Shown: positions 17,365 to 27,374 of the stretch, in pieces
Position numbering within the stretch: the first letter of the stretch is position 1
Layout of the letters: each line of letters starts with the position of its first letter
Assembly: GCF_021404545.1 (NCBI RefSeq)
Contig: NZ_JAAWWD010000038.1
Coordinates: 42,147-106,146, forward strand
Source: Aestuariivita sp.
Lineage (GTDB): Bacteria; Pseudomonadota; Alphaproteobacteria; Rhodobacterales; Rhodobacteraceae
Direction: 5' to 3'
DNA length: 64,000 nt
Notes under the pieces: generated by a model
Seen by the model: only the letters and a program-made list of their open reading frames with translations
Database searches by the model: none
What the model was told of the DNA's origin: nothing
Program-made: the position numbers and the translations under genes

Positions 17365-18875
17365 GTTTTCTCCTCCAGCCGTTTGCGCAGGTCCGTCTTG
17401 AGCACCTTGCCGTAATTGTTCTTTGGCAGCTCAGCGATCTTGATGTAGTCCTTGGGCCGCTTGAAGCGCGCGATATGGTCGATGCACAGCCGGTCCAGAT
17501 CGCGCGGATCGGCATCGCCCACGACAAAGGCGACAACCTCTTCTCCCCATTCGGGGTGCGGACGGCCCACGACAGAGACTTCGCGCACCTGATCGTGGGT
17601 CAGCAGAACCTCCTCAACCTCACGCGGATAAACGTTGGAGCCACCGGTGATGATCATGTCCTTGGAGCGATCCTGCATGGTCAGATAGCCATCCGCGTCG
17701 AGAAACCCCATATCGCCCGTCATCAGCCAGCCAGCGACAAGGGTTTTGGCCGTGGCTTTCGGGTCTTGCCAATAGCCCGGCATCACGGTGTCGCCGCGCA
17801 CCATGATCTCGCCATGCGTGCCCGCAGGCAAAGGGATCCCTTCGGCGTTGCCAATCGCCACCTCCACCGCCGATTGCGCGCGGCCCACGCTGCCCAGACG
17901 CGCACGCCAGCGCGGGTGTGTGCGGTCGGCCACGTCGTGACGGCTGAGCGCGGTGATCCCCATGGGGCATTCGCCCTGGCCATAGATCTGGACAAAAACG
18001 GGGCCGAAACGGTCCACCGCTTCGATGATATCGGCGGCGTACATCGGACCACCCCCATAAACGACGGTGCGCAACCCCTCCCCTGTCTCGCCCGCGGCCT
18101 TGGCCGCCTGGGTCATCCGTTTGACCATGGTGGGGGCGGCGAACATCTGAACCGAACCGAAATGGCGGGCCAGATCGAAGATCTCTGCGGGCTCGAACCC
18201 GCCCGAGGGCGGGCAGACATGGCGCGCGCCTTTGAGGACGTGCGCCATGTTATAGATGCCCGCGCCATGGCTCATCGGCGCGGCATATAGAGTGGCGTCC
18301 CCGGACCGCACGGTGTCGCAATCGGTCTCATAGCACAGGCTCATGGCAATCATCATACGGTGAGTGATAATCACCCCCTTGGGCCGCCCGGTGGTCCCGG
18401 ACGTATAAAAGAGCCAACACAGATCATCGGACGCCCGCCGCGCCACGCGTGTCATGGGGGGCGCGTTCTGAGCGAAAATCCGGGACCAGTCCGGGCCCGT
18501 GATATCGACAGCCCTGCCAGGCGCCTGAGCCTCCGAGAGCGCCTCGGTGAGGCCAGGTGAGGTGAAACTGAGCGTGCTACCCGAGTCTTGGAGAATGAAC
18601 GCCGCTTCACGGCCATGCAGCTTGGCATTGATCGGCACCACCGCGCCGCCTGCATACCAGATACCATATTGTGCGATCAGGTATTCCGGGCAGTTCTTCA
18701 TGAAAATCGCCACACGGTCGCCCGGCACTATGCCTTGCGCCGCCAGCCAGCCCGCGACTTGCAGGGCACGATCATGAAACGCACGATAATCCGCCACCCT
18801 CTGGCGCCCGAGATAAAGCGCGGGGCGATCCGGGCTCAGTGTCGCCCGCCGCTCCAGCCATTGGCCGATATTCAT
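17361..18875 (-). CDS. AMP-forming acyl-CoA synthetase
   Basis: A 504-residue member of the ANL (acyl-activating) superfamily, starting at MNIGQWLERRATLSPDRPAL. The P-loop is YTSGTTGRPKGVIITH, the adenine-site motif is IYGQGECPMG, then TGDMGFLDADGYL and the hinge QDRSKDMIITGGSNVYPREVEE, and the C-terminal catalytic Lys lies in PKNNYGKVLKTDLRKR. It activates a carboxylic acid to its CoA thioester with ATP. The start overlaps the thiolase stop by four bases. Substrate is uncertain; long or aromatic acids are not excluded, but a thiolase and a hydroxybutyrate dehydrogenase in the same operon favour an aliphatic acid. Confidence 0.87.
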   Translation of the reverse strand: MNIGQWLERRATLSPDRPALYLGRQRVADYRAFHDRALQVAGWLAAQGIVPGDRVAIFMKNCPEYLIAQYGIWYAGGAVVPINAKLHGREAAFILQDSGSTLSFTSPGLTEALSEAQAPGRAVDITGPDWSRIFAQNAPPMTRVARRASDDLCWLFYTSGTTGRPKGVIITHRMMIAMSLCYETDCDTVRSGDATLYAAPMSHGAGIYNMAHVLKGARHVCPPSGGFEPAEIFDLARHFGSVQMFAAPTMVKRMTQAAKAAGETGEGLRTVVYGGGPMYAADIIEAVDRFGPVFVQIYGQGECPMGITALSRHDVADRTHPRWRARLGSVGRAQSAVEVAIGNAEGIPLPAGTHGEIMVRGDTVMPGYWQDPKATAKTLVAGWLMTGDMGFLDADGYLTMQDRSKDMIITGGSNVYPREVEEVLLTHDQVREVSVVGRPHPEWGEEVVAFVVGDADPRDLDRLCIDHIARFKRPKDYIKIAELPKNNYGKVLKTDLRKRLEEKT

Positions 18876-20029
18876 TTCGCGGCCTCGAGCACGCTGGCAT
18901 AGCTTGCCACGCCCGATCCGCCCATATTGAAAACCAATCCGGTCTCGGCACCGGGATGCTGCATACCGTCCGCCTGGCCCAGCACCTGCCGCGCGATCAG
19001 CGTGTGCATCGACACGCCGGTGGCGCCCACCGGATGCCCCTTGGCCTTGAGCCCGCCCGAGAGGTTCACCGGCAACCGCCCACCTGCGTGCACGACCCCG
19101 CCTTGCAGCACATCCGCACCATGACCATGGGCAGCCAGGCCCATCGCCTCGTAAATCAAGAGTTCCGCGATAGTGAAACAATCATGTACCTCGGCCACGT
19201 CGATATCGTTGACCGTGACGTCCGCGCGTTCATAGGCCTGATGAATGGCGCGGCGCGGCCCCTCAAAGGCCAAGAGGTCCCGCTGCGACATCGGCAACAG
19301 GTCGCTGACCTGCGCCACACCCCGCATCCGCACGGCGCGCGGCGCGTCACCCAGCAACGCCTCACCCACCAGAACCAGCGCCGCCGCCCCGTCGGAGACC
19401 AAGGAGCAGTCGGTTACTTTCAACGGCGGCGCCACTATCGGGTTTTTGTCCGACACGGCCGCGCAATAGGCCTCGTCCAGGGGTTTTTGCATCTGGGCCA
19501 GCGGGTTGCGGACCGAGTTGCCGTGGTTCTTGGCGGCAACCCTGGCCAGGGCTTGGGTATGATCACCGTATCTGTCGAAATAGGCCTGGGCGAACTGCGC
19601 GAACACCGCCGGAAAGCTCAGCCCTGCTTCCTCTTTCTGATAGGACGCATGCCCCAGGCAGGTCGCGACCTCCCGCGTCGGCAAGTGGGTCATCTTCTCG
19701 GCTCCGATCACCAGCGCCGCGCGCACCTCGCCTGACAAAATCGCCTGGCGCGCGGCAAAGATCGCCGCCGCACCGGACGCGCAGGCGTTCTCGACCCGTG
19801 TTGCAGGCTTAAATCGCAGCCCCCGGTCGATGCCCATGGCGAGCGAGGACGGGAACCCGTCGCCGACCATGCCGCCATTGAAATGTCCCAGCCAGATCCC
19901 GTCGATCACATCCGCGCCCAGCCCGGAATGCCCAAGCGCCTCGCGCCCGGCTTCGACAATCAGATCCTCAAGGCTCTGATCCGTCAGCTTGCCGAATTTA
20001 GTGTGGCCCCAACCGGTGATATAGACCAT
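18872..20029 (-). CDS. Thiolase (acetyl-CoA acetyltransferase, SCP-x-like)
   Basis: A 385-residue thiolase. The acylated cysteine is Cys83 in ENACASGAAA, the second-site motif is VAEVHDCFTIAE (His/Cys of the SCP-x-like subfamily), and the C-terminal GHPVGATGVSMH and NMGGSG are present. Family members cleave 3-ketoacyl-CoA with CoA, or the reverse. The subfamily with HDCF rather than the classic NEAFA motif often acts on branched or bulky acyl chains. It is the first gene of the three-gene minus-strand operon and is divergent from a PAS-LuxR regulator 86 bases away. Confidence 0.87.
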   Translation of the reverse strand: MVYITGWGHTKFGKLTDQSLEDLIVEAGREALGHSGLGADVIDGIWLGHFNGGMVGDGFPSSLAMGIDRGLRFKPATRVENACASGAAAIFAARQAILSGEVRAALVIGAEKMTHLPTREVATCLGHASYQKEEAGLSFPAVFAQFAQAYFDRYGDHTQALARVAAKNHGNSVRNPLAQMQKPLDEAYCAAVSDKNPIVAPPLKVTDCSLVSDGAAALVLVGEALLGDAPRAVRMRGVAQVSDLLPMSQRDLLAFEGPRRAIHQAYERADVTVNDIDVAEVHDCFTIAELLIYEAMGLAAHGHGADVLQGGVVHAGGRLPVNLSGGLKAKGHPVGATGVSMHTLIARQVLGQADGMQHPGAETGLVFNMGGSGVASYASVLEAAK

Positions 20030-20115
20030 GTCTCCGCTCCCTCATTGCCGAGCCCAATAGAGCACCATCCCGCCACCCTCTTCAATTCCGTAGAAATACC
20101 CGGCAGGGTGGACCC

Positions 20116-20652
20116 ATGTCCGATCCCGGTTTTGAACATGCGCCCCTTGGTCTGGCGGAACTGGAAAACCGCATCATCATGCGGTGCAACGCGCGGTTCG
20201 CGGCGATATTCGGCGCCACCGCGCAGAGCTTTGCGCATCAGCCCATCGCGGAGCTTTATCCCAGCCACGAGGAGTATGAGCGCGTCGGCGCGCGCGGGCT
20301 TGCCATGATGCAAGACAGTGGCCGCTATACCGACGAGCGGATCATGCGGCGCAGGGACGGAGGGCTGTTCTGGTGCCGTGTCCGGGGGCAGTCGCTGACC
20401 CCTGACGATCCGCTCCGTCATGGGATCTGGTCGTTTTCCGATATCTCCGAGGACCGCCCCGTGGTGCAGCTGACCGCGCGCGAACGCGACGTGGCCCTGC
20501 TGACCGCGCGCGGTCTTTCGGCCAAGGAAATCGGTCGGGCGCTGAACCTGAGCCACCGCACGATCGAGGCGCATCGCGCACGCCTTCTGGACAAGTTCGG
20601 CGCCCGAAAACTGGCCGAACTGGTCGCGAAACTCTCAGGCATGCCGATCTGA
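20116..20652 (+). CDS. PAS-LuxR transcriptional regulator
   Basis: A 178-residue protein. Residues 1-112 make a PAS sensor fold (LGLAELENRIIMRCNARFAA, then IFG, and later RRRDGGLFWCRVRGQSL), and residues 118-178 a LuxR/GerE helix-turn-helix (LTARERDVALLTARGLSAKE, then IGRALNLSHRTIEAHRARLL). No receiver domain is present, so it probably senses a ligand or cofactor directly. It is transcribed divergently from the thiolase operon, a layout usual for a local regulator. AGGGTGG before the ATG serves as ribosome-binding site. Confidence 0.87.
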   Translation: MSDPGFEHAPLGLAELENRIIMRCNARFAAIFGATAQSFAHQPIAELYPSHEEYERVGARGLAMMQDSGRYTDERIMRRRDGGLFWCRVRGQSLTPDDPLRHGIWSFSDISEDRPVVQLTARERDVALLTARGLSAKEIGRALNLSHRTIEAHRARLLDKFGARKLAELVAKLSGMPI

Positions 20653-20815
20653 GGGGGAATTGGCGCGCGCTTTCCCTCTGGTCATTTGCGGCAAAAACCC
20701 CCATCTAGATCACACAAAACGGAACGCTTTTCCTGGAAATGCGCATACCCTATAACCCACAGGATGAACGCCCGCACACAGATGGGCGCAAGACAGGAAC
20801 CGGTCGAGGACACCC

Positions 20816-21304
20816 ATGGCAAACAAATCGCATGACGCGGATGTGGCATTCATCAAGGCTCTGGCCGAGCTGTTGCATGATAACGACCTGACCGAATTGC
20901 AGGTCAAACGCGACTATGACGAAAACGACAGCCTGAATGTCCGCGTCAGCCGGGTCGGCCCGGCCGTATCGGTTCAGGCGCCCGTTGCGCCGCCCATCGC
21001 GGCAGACCCCGCACCGGCGCCAGCCGCGGCCCCCAGCGCTCCGCCCGTGGCCGAGGATCCCGCCAGCCACCCCGGTGCCGTGACCTCGCCCATGGTGGGC
21101 ACCGTCTATATGCAGGCCGAGCCGGGCGCGCCCGCGTTCATCAGCGTCGGCGCCAGCATCAGCGAAGGCGACACGCTGCTGATCGTCGAGGCGATGAAAA
21201 CCATGAACCATATCCCCGCCCCCAACTCGGGCACGATCAAACGGATCATGGTCGAAGACGGGGCCGCGGTGGAATACGGCACACCGCTGGTCATCATCGA
21301 GTAA
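20816..21304 (+). CDS. accB: Biotin carboxyl carrier protein of acetyl-CoA carboxylase
   Basis: A 162-residue AccB. A flexible Ala/Pro-rich linker (about residues 55-85) joins an N-terminal segment to the biotinyl domain, and the biotinylated residue is Lys128 in the motif EAMKTMNHI. It carries CO2 from the biotin carboxylase (the next gene) to the carboxyltransferase for malonyl-CoA synthesis. Length and layout match alphaproteobacterial AccB. Ten bases separate it from accC. The carboxyltransferase genes are not in the window, as is usual. Confidence 0.96.
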   Translation: MANKSHDADVAFIKALAELLHDNDLTELQVKRDYDENDSLNVRVSRVGPAVSVQAPVAPPIAADPAPAPAAAPSAPPVAEDPASHPGAVTSPMVGTVYMQAEPGAPAFISVGASISEGDTLLIVEAMKTMNHIPAPNSGTIKRIMVEDGAAVEYGTPLVIIE

Positions 21305-21313
21305 GGCCCCCTG

Positions 21314-22666
21314 ATGTTCCAGAAAATCCTGATTGCCAATCGCGGAGAGATCGCCCTGCGCGTGGTGCGCGCCGCGCGTGAGATGGGGATCGCCACGGTC
21401 GCCGTACATTCCACCGCCGATGCCGACGCGATGCATGTACGTATGGCCGATGAAAGCGTTTGCATCGGCCCCCCACCCAGCCCCCACAGTTACCTCTCGG
21501 TGCCCGCAATCATGTCGGCCTGCGAGATCACCGGCGCCGAAGCGATCCACCCCGGCTATGGTTTTCTCAGTGAAAACGCGCAGTTCGTCCAGATTGTCGA
21601 GGATCACGGGCTGACCTTTATCGGGCCCACCGCTGAACATATCCGCATCATGGGCGACAAGATCACCGCCAAGGACACGATGAAGGCGCTGGGTGTGCCA
21701 TGCGTGCCCGGCTCCGAGGGCGGCGTGGCCACGCTGGACGAGGCCAAGCGGCTGGGCGCCGAGATGGGATACCCGGTCATCATCAAGGCCACCGCAGGCG
21801 GCGGCGGGCGCGGCATGAAAGTGGCCAGTTCCGCGGCCGAGATGGAAAAGGCATTCATGACCGCCAGGGCCGAAGGCAAGGCCGCCTTTGGCAATGACGA
21901 GGTCTATATCGAGAAATACCTGCAAAAACCGCGCCATATCGAGATCCAGGTCTTTGGTGATGGCAAGGGGCGTGCGGTGCATCTGGGGGAGCGGGACTGC
22001 TCTTTGCAACGGCGCCACCAAAAGGTCTTCGAGGAAGCCCCCGGCCCCGCCATCAGCGCCGAAGAACGCGCGCGCATCGGCAAGGTCTGTGCGGATGCGG
22101 TGGCGCGGATCAACTATACCGGTGCCGGAACCATCGAATTCCTCTATGAGGACGGGGCGTTCTATTTCATCGAGATGAACACCCGGCTTCAGGTCGAGCA
22201 TCCCGTGACCGAAGCGATCTTTGGTGTCGATCTGGTGCGCGAGCAGATCCGCGTCGCCTCGGGCTTGCCGATGTCGTTCGAGCAGGACGACCTGACGATC
22301 AACGGCCACGCGATCGAAGTCCGGATCAACGCCGAGAAACTGCCCGATTTCCGGCCCTGCCCGGGCCGGATCACGCAGTATCACGCGCCGGGCGGCCTGG
22401 GTGTACGGATCGATTCCGCGCTGTATGACGGCTATACGATCCCGCCCTATTACGACAGCCTGATCGGCAAGCTGATCGTGCATGGCCGCGACCGGCCCGA
22501 AGCACTTGCCCGGCTCAACCGCGCGCTGGGGGAGTTGATTGTGGACGGGGTCGATACGACCGTGCCGCTCTTTCATGCGCTCTTGCAGGAAGACGACGTT
22601 CAGTCCGGGGCCTATAACATCCACTGGCTGGAGAAGTGGCTTGATCGCGCTCTGGCTGCGGACTGA
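21314..22666 (+). CDS. accC: Biotin carboxylase subunit of acetyl-CoA carboxylase
   Basis: A 450-residue AccC, the standard length. It starts [20 protein letters not shown], has the ATP-grasp glycine loop [13 protein letters not shown], the metal and catalytic segments [20 protein letters not shown] with the following EHPVTE, and a normal C-terminal domain. It carboxylates the biotin of AccB with ATP and bicarbonate. It forms an operon with accB. Confidence 0.97.
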   Translation: MFQKILIANRGEIALRVVRAAREMGIATVAVHSTADADAMHVRMADESVCIGPPPSPHSYLSVPAIMSACEITGAEAIHPGYGFLSENAQFVQIVEDHGLTFIGPTAEHIRIMGDKITAKDTMKALGVPCVPGSEGGVATLDEAKRLGAEMGYPVIIKATAGGGGRGMKVASSAAEMEKAFMTARAEGKAAFGNDEVYIEKYLQKPRHIEIQVFGDGKGRAVHLGERDCSLQRRHQKVFEEAPGPAISAEERARIGKVCADAVARINYTGAGTIEFLYEDGAFYFIEMNTRLQVEHPVTEAIFGVDLVREQIRVASGLPMSFEQDDLTINGHAIEVRINAEKLPDFRPCPGRITQYHAPGGLGVRIDSALYDGYTIPPYYDSLIGKLIVHGRDRPEALARLNRALGELIVDGVDTTVPLFHALLQEDDVQSGAYNIHWLEKWLDRALAAD

Positions 22667-22726
22667 GTTTGCCCCCAGGCCTGCCTCCGCCATGGCGATG
22701 CGGTCTTTCGCCGCTGGCCCCGATCA

Positions 22727-23359
22727 ATGAGCCTGACACCCGACCTCCTGCTGCACGGGTATTCCATCGGGATTTTTCCGATGGCCGAGCATCGCAACGA
22801 TCCAGAGGTTTTCTGGGTCGATCCGCGCAGGCGGGGCGTGATGCCGCTGGATCGGTTCCACCTGTCGCGATCCTTAAAGCGATCCATCAGGAACACCCCC
22901 TATCGCATTGCGGTAAATGACGATTTCTCGGCGACGGTCGAAGGGTGCGCAGACCGGGTGGAGACCTGGATCAACGACGAAATCCGCACGCTTTACGTCG
23001 GTTTGCACCGGATGGGGCATGCTCATTCGCTGGAGCTGTGGGAGAGCGATGAATTGGTCGGAGGCGTTTACGGCGTGACATTGGGTGGCGCATTTTTTGG
23101 GGAAAGCATGTTTTCGCGCCGACGCGACACCTCAAAAATCGCCCTTGCCTATCTGGTGGATCGCTTGCGGCAGGCGGGCTTTGTCCTGTTTGACACACAG
23201 TTCATCACCCCGCATCTCGCCTCTTTGGGCGCGGTAGAGATCAGTCGGGCGCAGTATCACAACGCCTTACAGCATGCCTTGGAGATTGAGGCGGATTTTA
23301 TGGCGCCTGCCCTGCCGGACGCTCAGGAATTGATACAGCGCAGCACCCAGACGTCATAA
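22727..23359 (+). CDS. aat: Leucyl/phenylalanyl-tRNA--protein transferase
   Basis: A 210-residue enzyme of the N-end rule. It adds Leu or Phe to proteins with N-terminal Lys or Arg, marking them for ClpAP. Family features are LLLHGYSIGIFPMAE at the start, WVDPRRRGVMPLDRFHLSRS, and GGVYGVTLGGAFFGESMFSR with the tRNA-binding region. Its position after accC is common in Rhodobacterales. The last 37 bases overlap the convergent DUF2155 gene. Confidence 0.95.
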   Translation: MSLTPDLLLHGYSIGIFPMAEHRNDPEVFWVDPRRRGVMPLDRFHLSRSLKRSIRNTPYRIAVNDDFSATVEGCADRVETWINDEIRTLYVGLHRMGHAHSLELWESDELVGGVYGVTLGGAFFGESMFSRRRDTSKIALAYLVDRLRQAGFVLFDTQFITPHLASLGAVEISRAQYHNALQHALEIEADFMAPALPDAQELIQRSTQTS

Positions 23360-23754
23360 CGCGCGTGATCCAGCGCGCTGAGCGCGGGGGAAGACGCCAC
23401 CATCCAGCCGGTAAAGGCCACGCCCTGCTCCTGGCCGATCTCGCGGATCACCAGATAAGCAAACGCATCACCTGCTGGATTGCCCGCGGGATAGCGGCAT
23501 TCGGTCAACCCCACTTCCAGGCCGAACATCTCTCCGCTGATGCCTGCGGTCAGTTCCAGATCGGTGGTCGCCCCGCTTACCTTGTCGAGGGCGCGCAGCA
23601 CAACACCGGTGCCGCGCTCGCCCTGCTGGGCGCTGATTTGTGGCGGGCCCCCCTGAGGTAGATCGGTCAAGGGGGTGGTTTCGATCACGATGGATTGGGC
23701 CGGGGCCATTCCCGGCACCGCCAACCAGGCCAAGACCAGAAGCGTGCGCAGCAC
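23323..23754 (-). CDS. DUF2155 secreted protein
   Basis: A 143-residue protein with a signal peptide (MLRTLLVLAWLAVPGMAPAQ, cleavage after residue 20). The mature part has the DUF2155 pattern: RALDKVSGATTDLEL, CRYP, VAFTGWMVASSPALSALDHA and a final CINS, with two cysteines that could pair. Function is unknown; the family is almost confined to Alphaproteobacteria and sits with mlaD and the NDUFA12 gene, suggesting envelope work. It begins one base after the mlaD-type gene ends, so the two are an operon, and it overlaps the end of aat by 37 bases. Confidence 0.85.
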   Translation of the reverse strand: MLRTLLVLAWLAVPGMAPAQSIVIETTPLTDLPQGGPPQISAQQGERGTGVVLRALDKVSGATTDLELTAGISGEMFGLEVGLTECRYPAGNPAGDAFAYLVIREIGQEQGVAFTGWMVASSPALSALDHARYDVWVLRCINS

Positions 23755-24210
23755 TTACTCGCCCCCGTTATCGCCGCTGACAAACCTGAGCAGCAATGTC
23801 ATCAGGCTGACCGAGCTTTGCGTGTCGAGAACCTCGTCCCCTTCGGCAAAATAGAACGGCGATCCGCCCGGCATAATCTCGACGAAATTGCCGCCCAACA
23901 GCCCTTCGGACGAGATCACGACCGCGCTGTCATCGGGAATCTCGATACCGTTGGCCACGCTAAAGGTGGTGTCGGCGCGAAACGTCTCGGCGTTCAGGGT
24001 GACATCCGTAACGGTGCCGATCTTGACGCCAGCGAGGCGCACATCGGTGCCGACATTGACCCCCTCGATCGACCGGAACGAGGCGGTCAGCGGATATCCG
24101 GCCGCCCCCGGCGAAAAACCGGTCGCCTGCCCGGCATAAACGGCAAAGGCAATAGCGGCAGCCAATACTGCGCCACCAATGGCCACTTCGGTTTTGGAAT
24201 GGGTGGACAT
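23755..24210 (-). CDS. mlaD: MlaD-type outer-membrane lipid asymmetry protein
   Basis: A 151-residue protein with an N-terminal membrane anchor (AIGGAVLAAAIAFAVYAG) and one MCE domain (LTASFRSIEGVNVGTDVRLA, then GVKIGTVTDV). It matches MlaD, the periplasmic ring that moves phospholipids between outer and inner membranes with the MlaFEB complex. The other mla genes are not in the window. It lies between the NDUFA12 gene and DUF2155 on the minus strand, a conserved order in this group. Confidence 0.88.
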   Translation of the reverse strand: MSTHSKTEVAIGGAVLAAAIAFAVYAGQATGFSPGAAGYPLTASFRSIEGVNVGTDVRLAGVKIGTVTDVTLNAETFRADTTFSVANGIEIPDDSAVVISSEGLLGGNFVEIMPGGSPFYFAEGDEVLDTQSSVSLMTLLLRFVSGDNGGE

Positions 24211-24251
24211 GAGCCCCTCTTTCGCACGGGTTCAGGGATGGTTTATCGGAT

Positions 24252-24635
24252 CTATTCAGGTGTCCAGGCTTCGTAATCCTTGCGCGGCGCCGGGTCGGAC
24301 CGTCGGATCGAACCCGCAGGCGCATAGGCCAGGGCCGTGCCGGTCAGATTCTCCTGATGCGGCTTCTGCCAATCTTTGCGCGGCAACGGTTTCTCGGTGG
24401 GCGGCTCGTCCCAGGTACGGTGCAGCCAGCCATGCCATTCGGGGCTCACCCGGCTCGCCTCGGCCTCGCCATTGAAGATCACCCAACGTTTGGAATCGTC
24501 CTTGTTGTGATAGAACTGATTGCCCTGATCGTCTTCGCCCACTCTGATGCCCTTGCGCCAGGTGAAAAGCTGCGTGTTCAGCGTCTGGCCGTTCCACCAG
24601 GTCACGCTGCGCAAGAGAGTGTTCAGGATACCCAT
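24252..24635 (-). CDS. NADH:ubiquinone oxidoreductase subunit NDUFA12 family
   Basis: A 127-residue protein starting [20 protein letters not shown]. Family features are [35 protein letters not shown] and [10 protein letters not shown]. It is the bacterial counterpart of the supernumerary complex I subunit NDUFA12 (B17.2), found only in Alphaproteobacteria and mitochondria, and helps assemble or stabilise complex I at the cytoplasmic arm. It is located away from the nuo operon, as is normal. An earlier in-frame start is unlikely because the family begins at this Met. Confidence 0.92.
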   Translation of the reverse strand: MGILNTLLRSVTWWNGQTLNTQLFTWRKGIRVGEDDQGNQFYHNKDDSKRWVIFNGEAEASRVSPEWHGWLHRTWDEPPTEKPLPRKDWQKPHQENLTGTALAYAPAGSIRRSDPAPRKDYEAWTPE

Positions 24636-24724
24636 TGGCGTCTCCGCTTGTTGTTGGGTGAGATATGACCGATTGGCGCGCAGAGGTCCAGCGGCAAGGC
24701 CGGGACATGACCGCGCGGCACGAT

Positions 24725-25096
24725 CTAGCGCAGAACGGCCGTCACCTCGATCTCGATCCGGTATTTGGGGTCCAGAAGACCGCATTCGATCATGGTGGCG
24801 GCTGGCGGGTTGTCCCCGAAAGCCTCTGCCAGCAGCGGCCAACATGGCTCAAATTCCTGCCGGTCCGGCAGCATATAGGTGACGCGCACCACATCGGCCA
24901 TGCTGGACCCGGCCTCGGTCAGGGCCGAGCGGATCGTGGCGAGCGCTGAGCGGCATTGACCTACAACATCCTCGGGAATGTCGGTTCCTTGCGCGGTCGT
25001 GCCTGCCACATGCACGAACCCGCCCGCCACCACGGCCCGGCAATAGCCGACCTTGTCTTCGTAGAGACCACCGGATTTGAACCTGTGAATGGACAT
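24725..25096 (-). CDS. RidA family protein
   Basis: A 123-residue member of the YjgF/YER057c/UK114 (RidA) family. Relatives are trimers that hydrolyse reactive enamine/imine intermediates. Visible features are [13 protein letters not shown], a run of small helices, and the C-terminal [12 protein letters not shown], where the Arg that binds the carboxylate would lie (YRIEIE). The start at 25096 is preceded by GGGAGA; a GTG three codons earlier is possible. It is an isolated gene between ClpX and the NDUFA12 gene. Confidence 0.85.
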   Translation of the reverse strand: MSIHRFKSGGLYEDKVGYCRAVVAGGFVHVAGTTAQGTDIPEDVVGQCRSALATIRSALTEAGSSMADVVRVTYMLPDRQEFEPCWPLLAEAFGDNPPAATMIECGLLDPKYRIEIEVTAVLR

Positions 25097-25177
25097 GTTC
25101 CACACTCTCCCTGTCTGAACGGCAAACGGCGCAGGACCACCCCCGCGCCGTATCTCTCTTGCAATGCCCGTGCCGGA

Positions 25178-26446
<1,269 letters not shown>

Positions 26447-26614
26447 GATTTCCCTTTCAGGCTTCGAGTATCGCAGTCGTCCCGTCCACCTGGCCAGAGG
26501 TTGGAGGACAGTCCAGAATTCCCGCTCAGCTTAGGACAGCCGATTGGGGTCCACAATCGCAAAATGTGTCCCCGGTGCGGCGCACCGGGGCAGGCTCTTC
26601 AAGATGGCGTGCGT

Positions 26615-27244
26615 TTACGCATCTTCGGTCTCGGCTTTGCCGCGGCTCTCGACGATCTCGTCGATATGCCCCCATTCCTTGGCCTCTTCGGGGGACATGA
26701 AATTGTCGCGATCCAGCGCCTTTTCAACGGATTTCTTGGTCTGCCCGGTATGCTTGACATAGATATCGTAAAGACGGTCTTTCAGCTTTTGCGTCTCGGC
26801 CGCGTGGATCATGATGTCAGAGGCCTGACCCTGATACCCGCCCGAGGGCTGGTGGACCATGATCCGGCTGTTGGGCAGCGAAAAGCGCATGCCATGCTCT
26901 CCGCCCGCCAAAAGGACTGATCCCATCGAGGCCGCCTGACCGATCACTAGCGTCGAGACCTTGGGCCGGATATACTGCATCGTGTCATAGATCGACAGGC
27001 CAGAGGTCACAACGCCACCGGGGGAGTTGATGTAAATGCTGATCTCTTTTTTCGGGTTGTCCGCCTCAAGATGCAGCAACTGAGCCACAACCAGATGGGA
27101 CATGCCATCATGAATAGGACCGTTGATGAAAATGATACGCTCTTTGAGAAGGCGAGAGAAGATATCATAGGCGCGTTCACCCCGGCTGGTCTGTTCAACG
27201 ACCATGGGGACAAGGTTCATATAGGTTTCGACTGGATCAAACAT
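26615..27244 (-). CDS. clpP: ATP-dependent Clp protease proteolytic subunit ClpP
   Basis: A 209-residue peptidase counted from [20 protein letters not shown], the usual N-terminus; an ATG 11 codons earlier (27277) is also open. Catalytic Ser106 lies in [13 protein letters not shown] and His131 in IMVHQPSGG. It forms the tetradecameric barrel for ClpX. The gene pair clpP-clpX is in the standard order, with about 170 bases between them. Confidence 0.96.
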   Translation of the reverse strand: MFDPVETYMNLVPMVVEQTSRGERAYDIFSRLLKERIIFINGPIHDGMSHLVVAQLLHLEADNPKKEISIYINSPGGVVTSGLSIYDTMQYIRPKVSTLVIGQAASMGSVLLAGGEHGMRFSLPNSRIMVHQPSGGYQGQASDIMIHAAETQKLKDRLYDIYVKHTGQTKKSVEKALDRDNFMSPEEAKEWGHIDEIVESRGKAETEDA

Positions 27245-27374
27245 GTAAGGGGCCTGCTGATGGTTGACCGGGACCATACCCGGTGGATGGTTAAGGGAGT
27301 CTTAGTGTCGGCCACTGTGGGCTGCAAGGGGCGGTGCGGTTGAAGGCCTCTCTTGGCACACTAGCTGGCCGCCC

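Noticed and set aside
20073..20111. CCACCCT / AGGGTGG inverted repeat between the thiolase and PAS-LuxR genes
   Set aside because: The right half is the ribosome-binding site of the regulator gene and the halves are 25 bases apart, so chance is likely.
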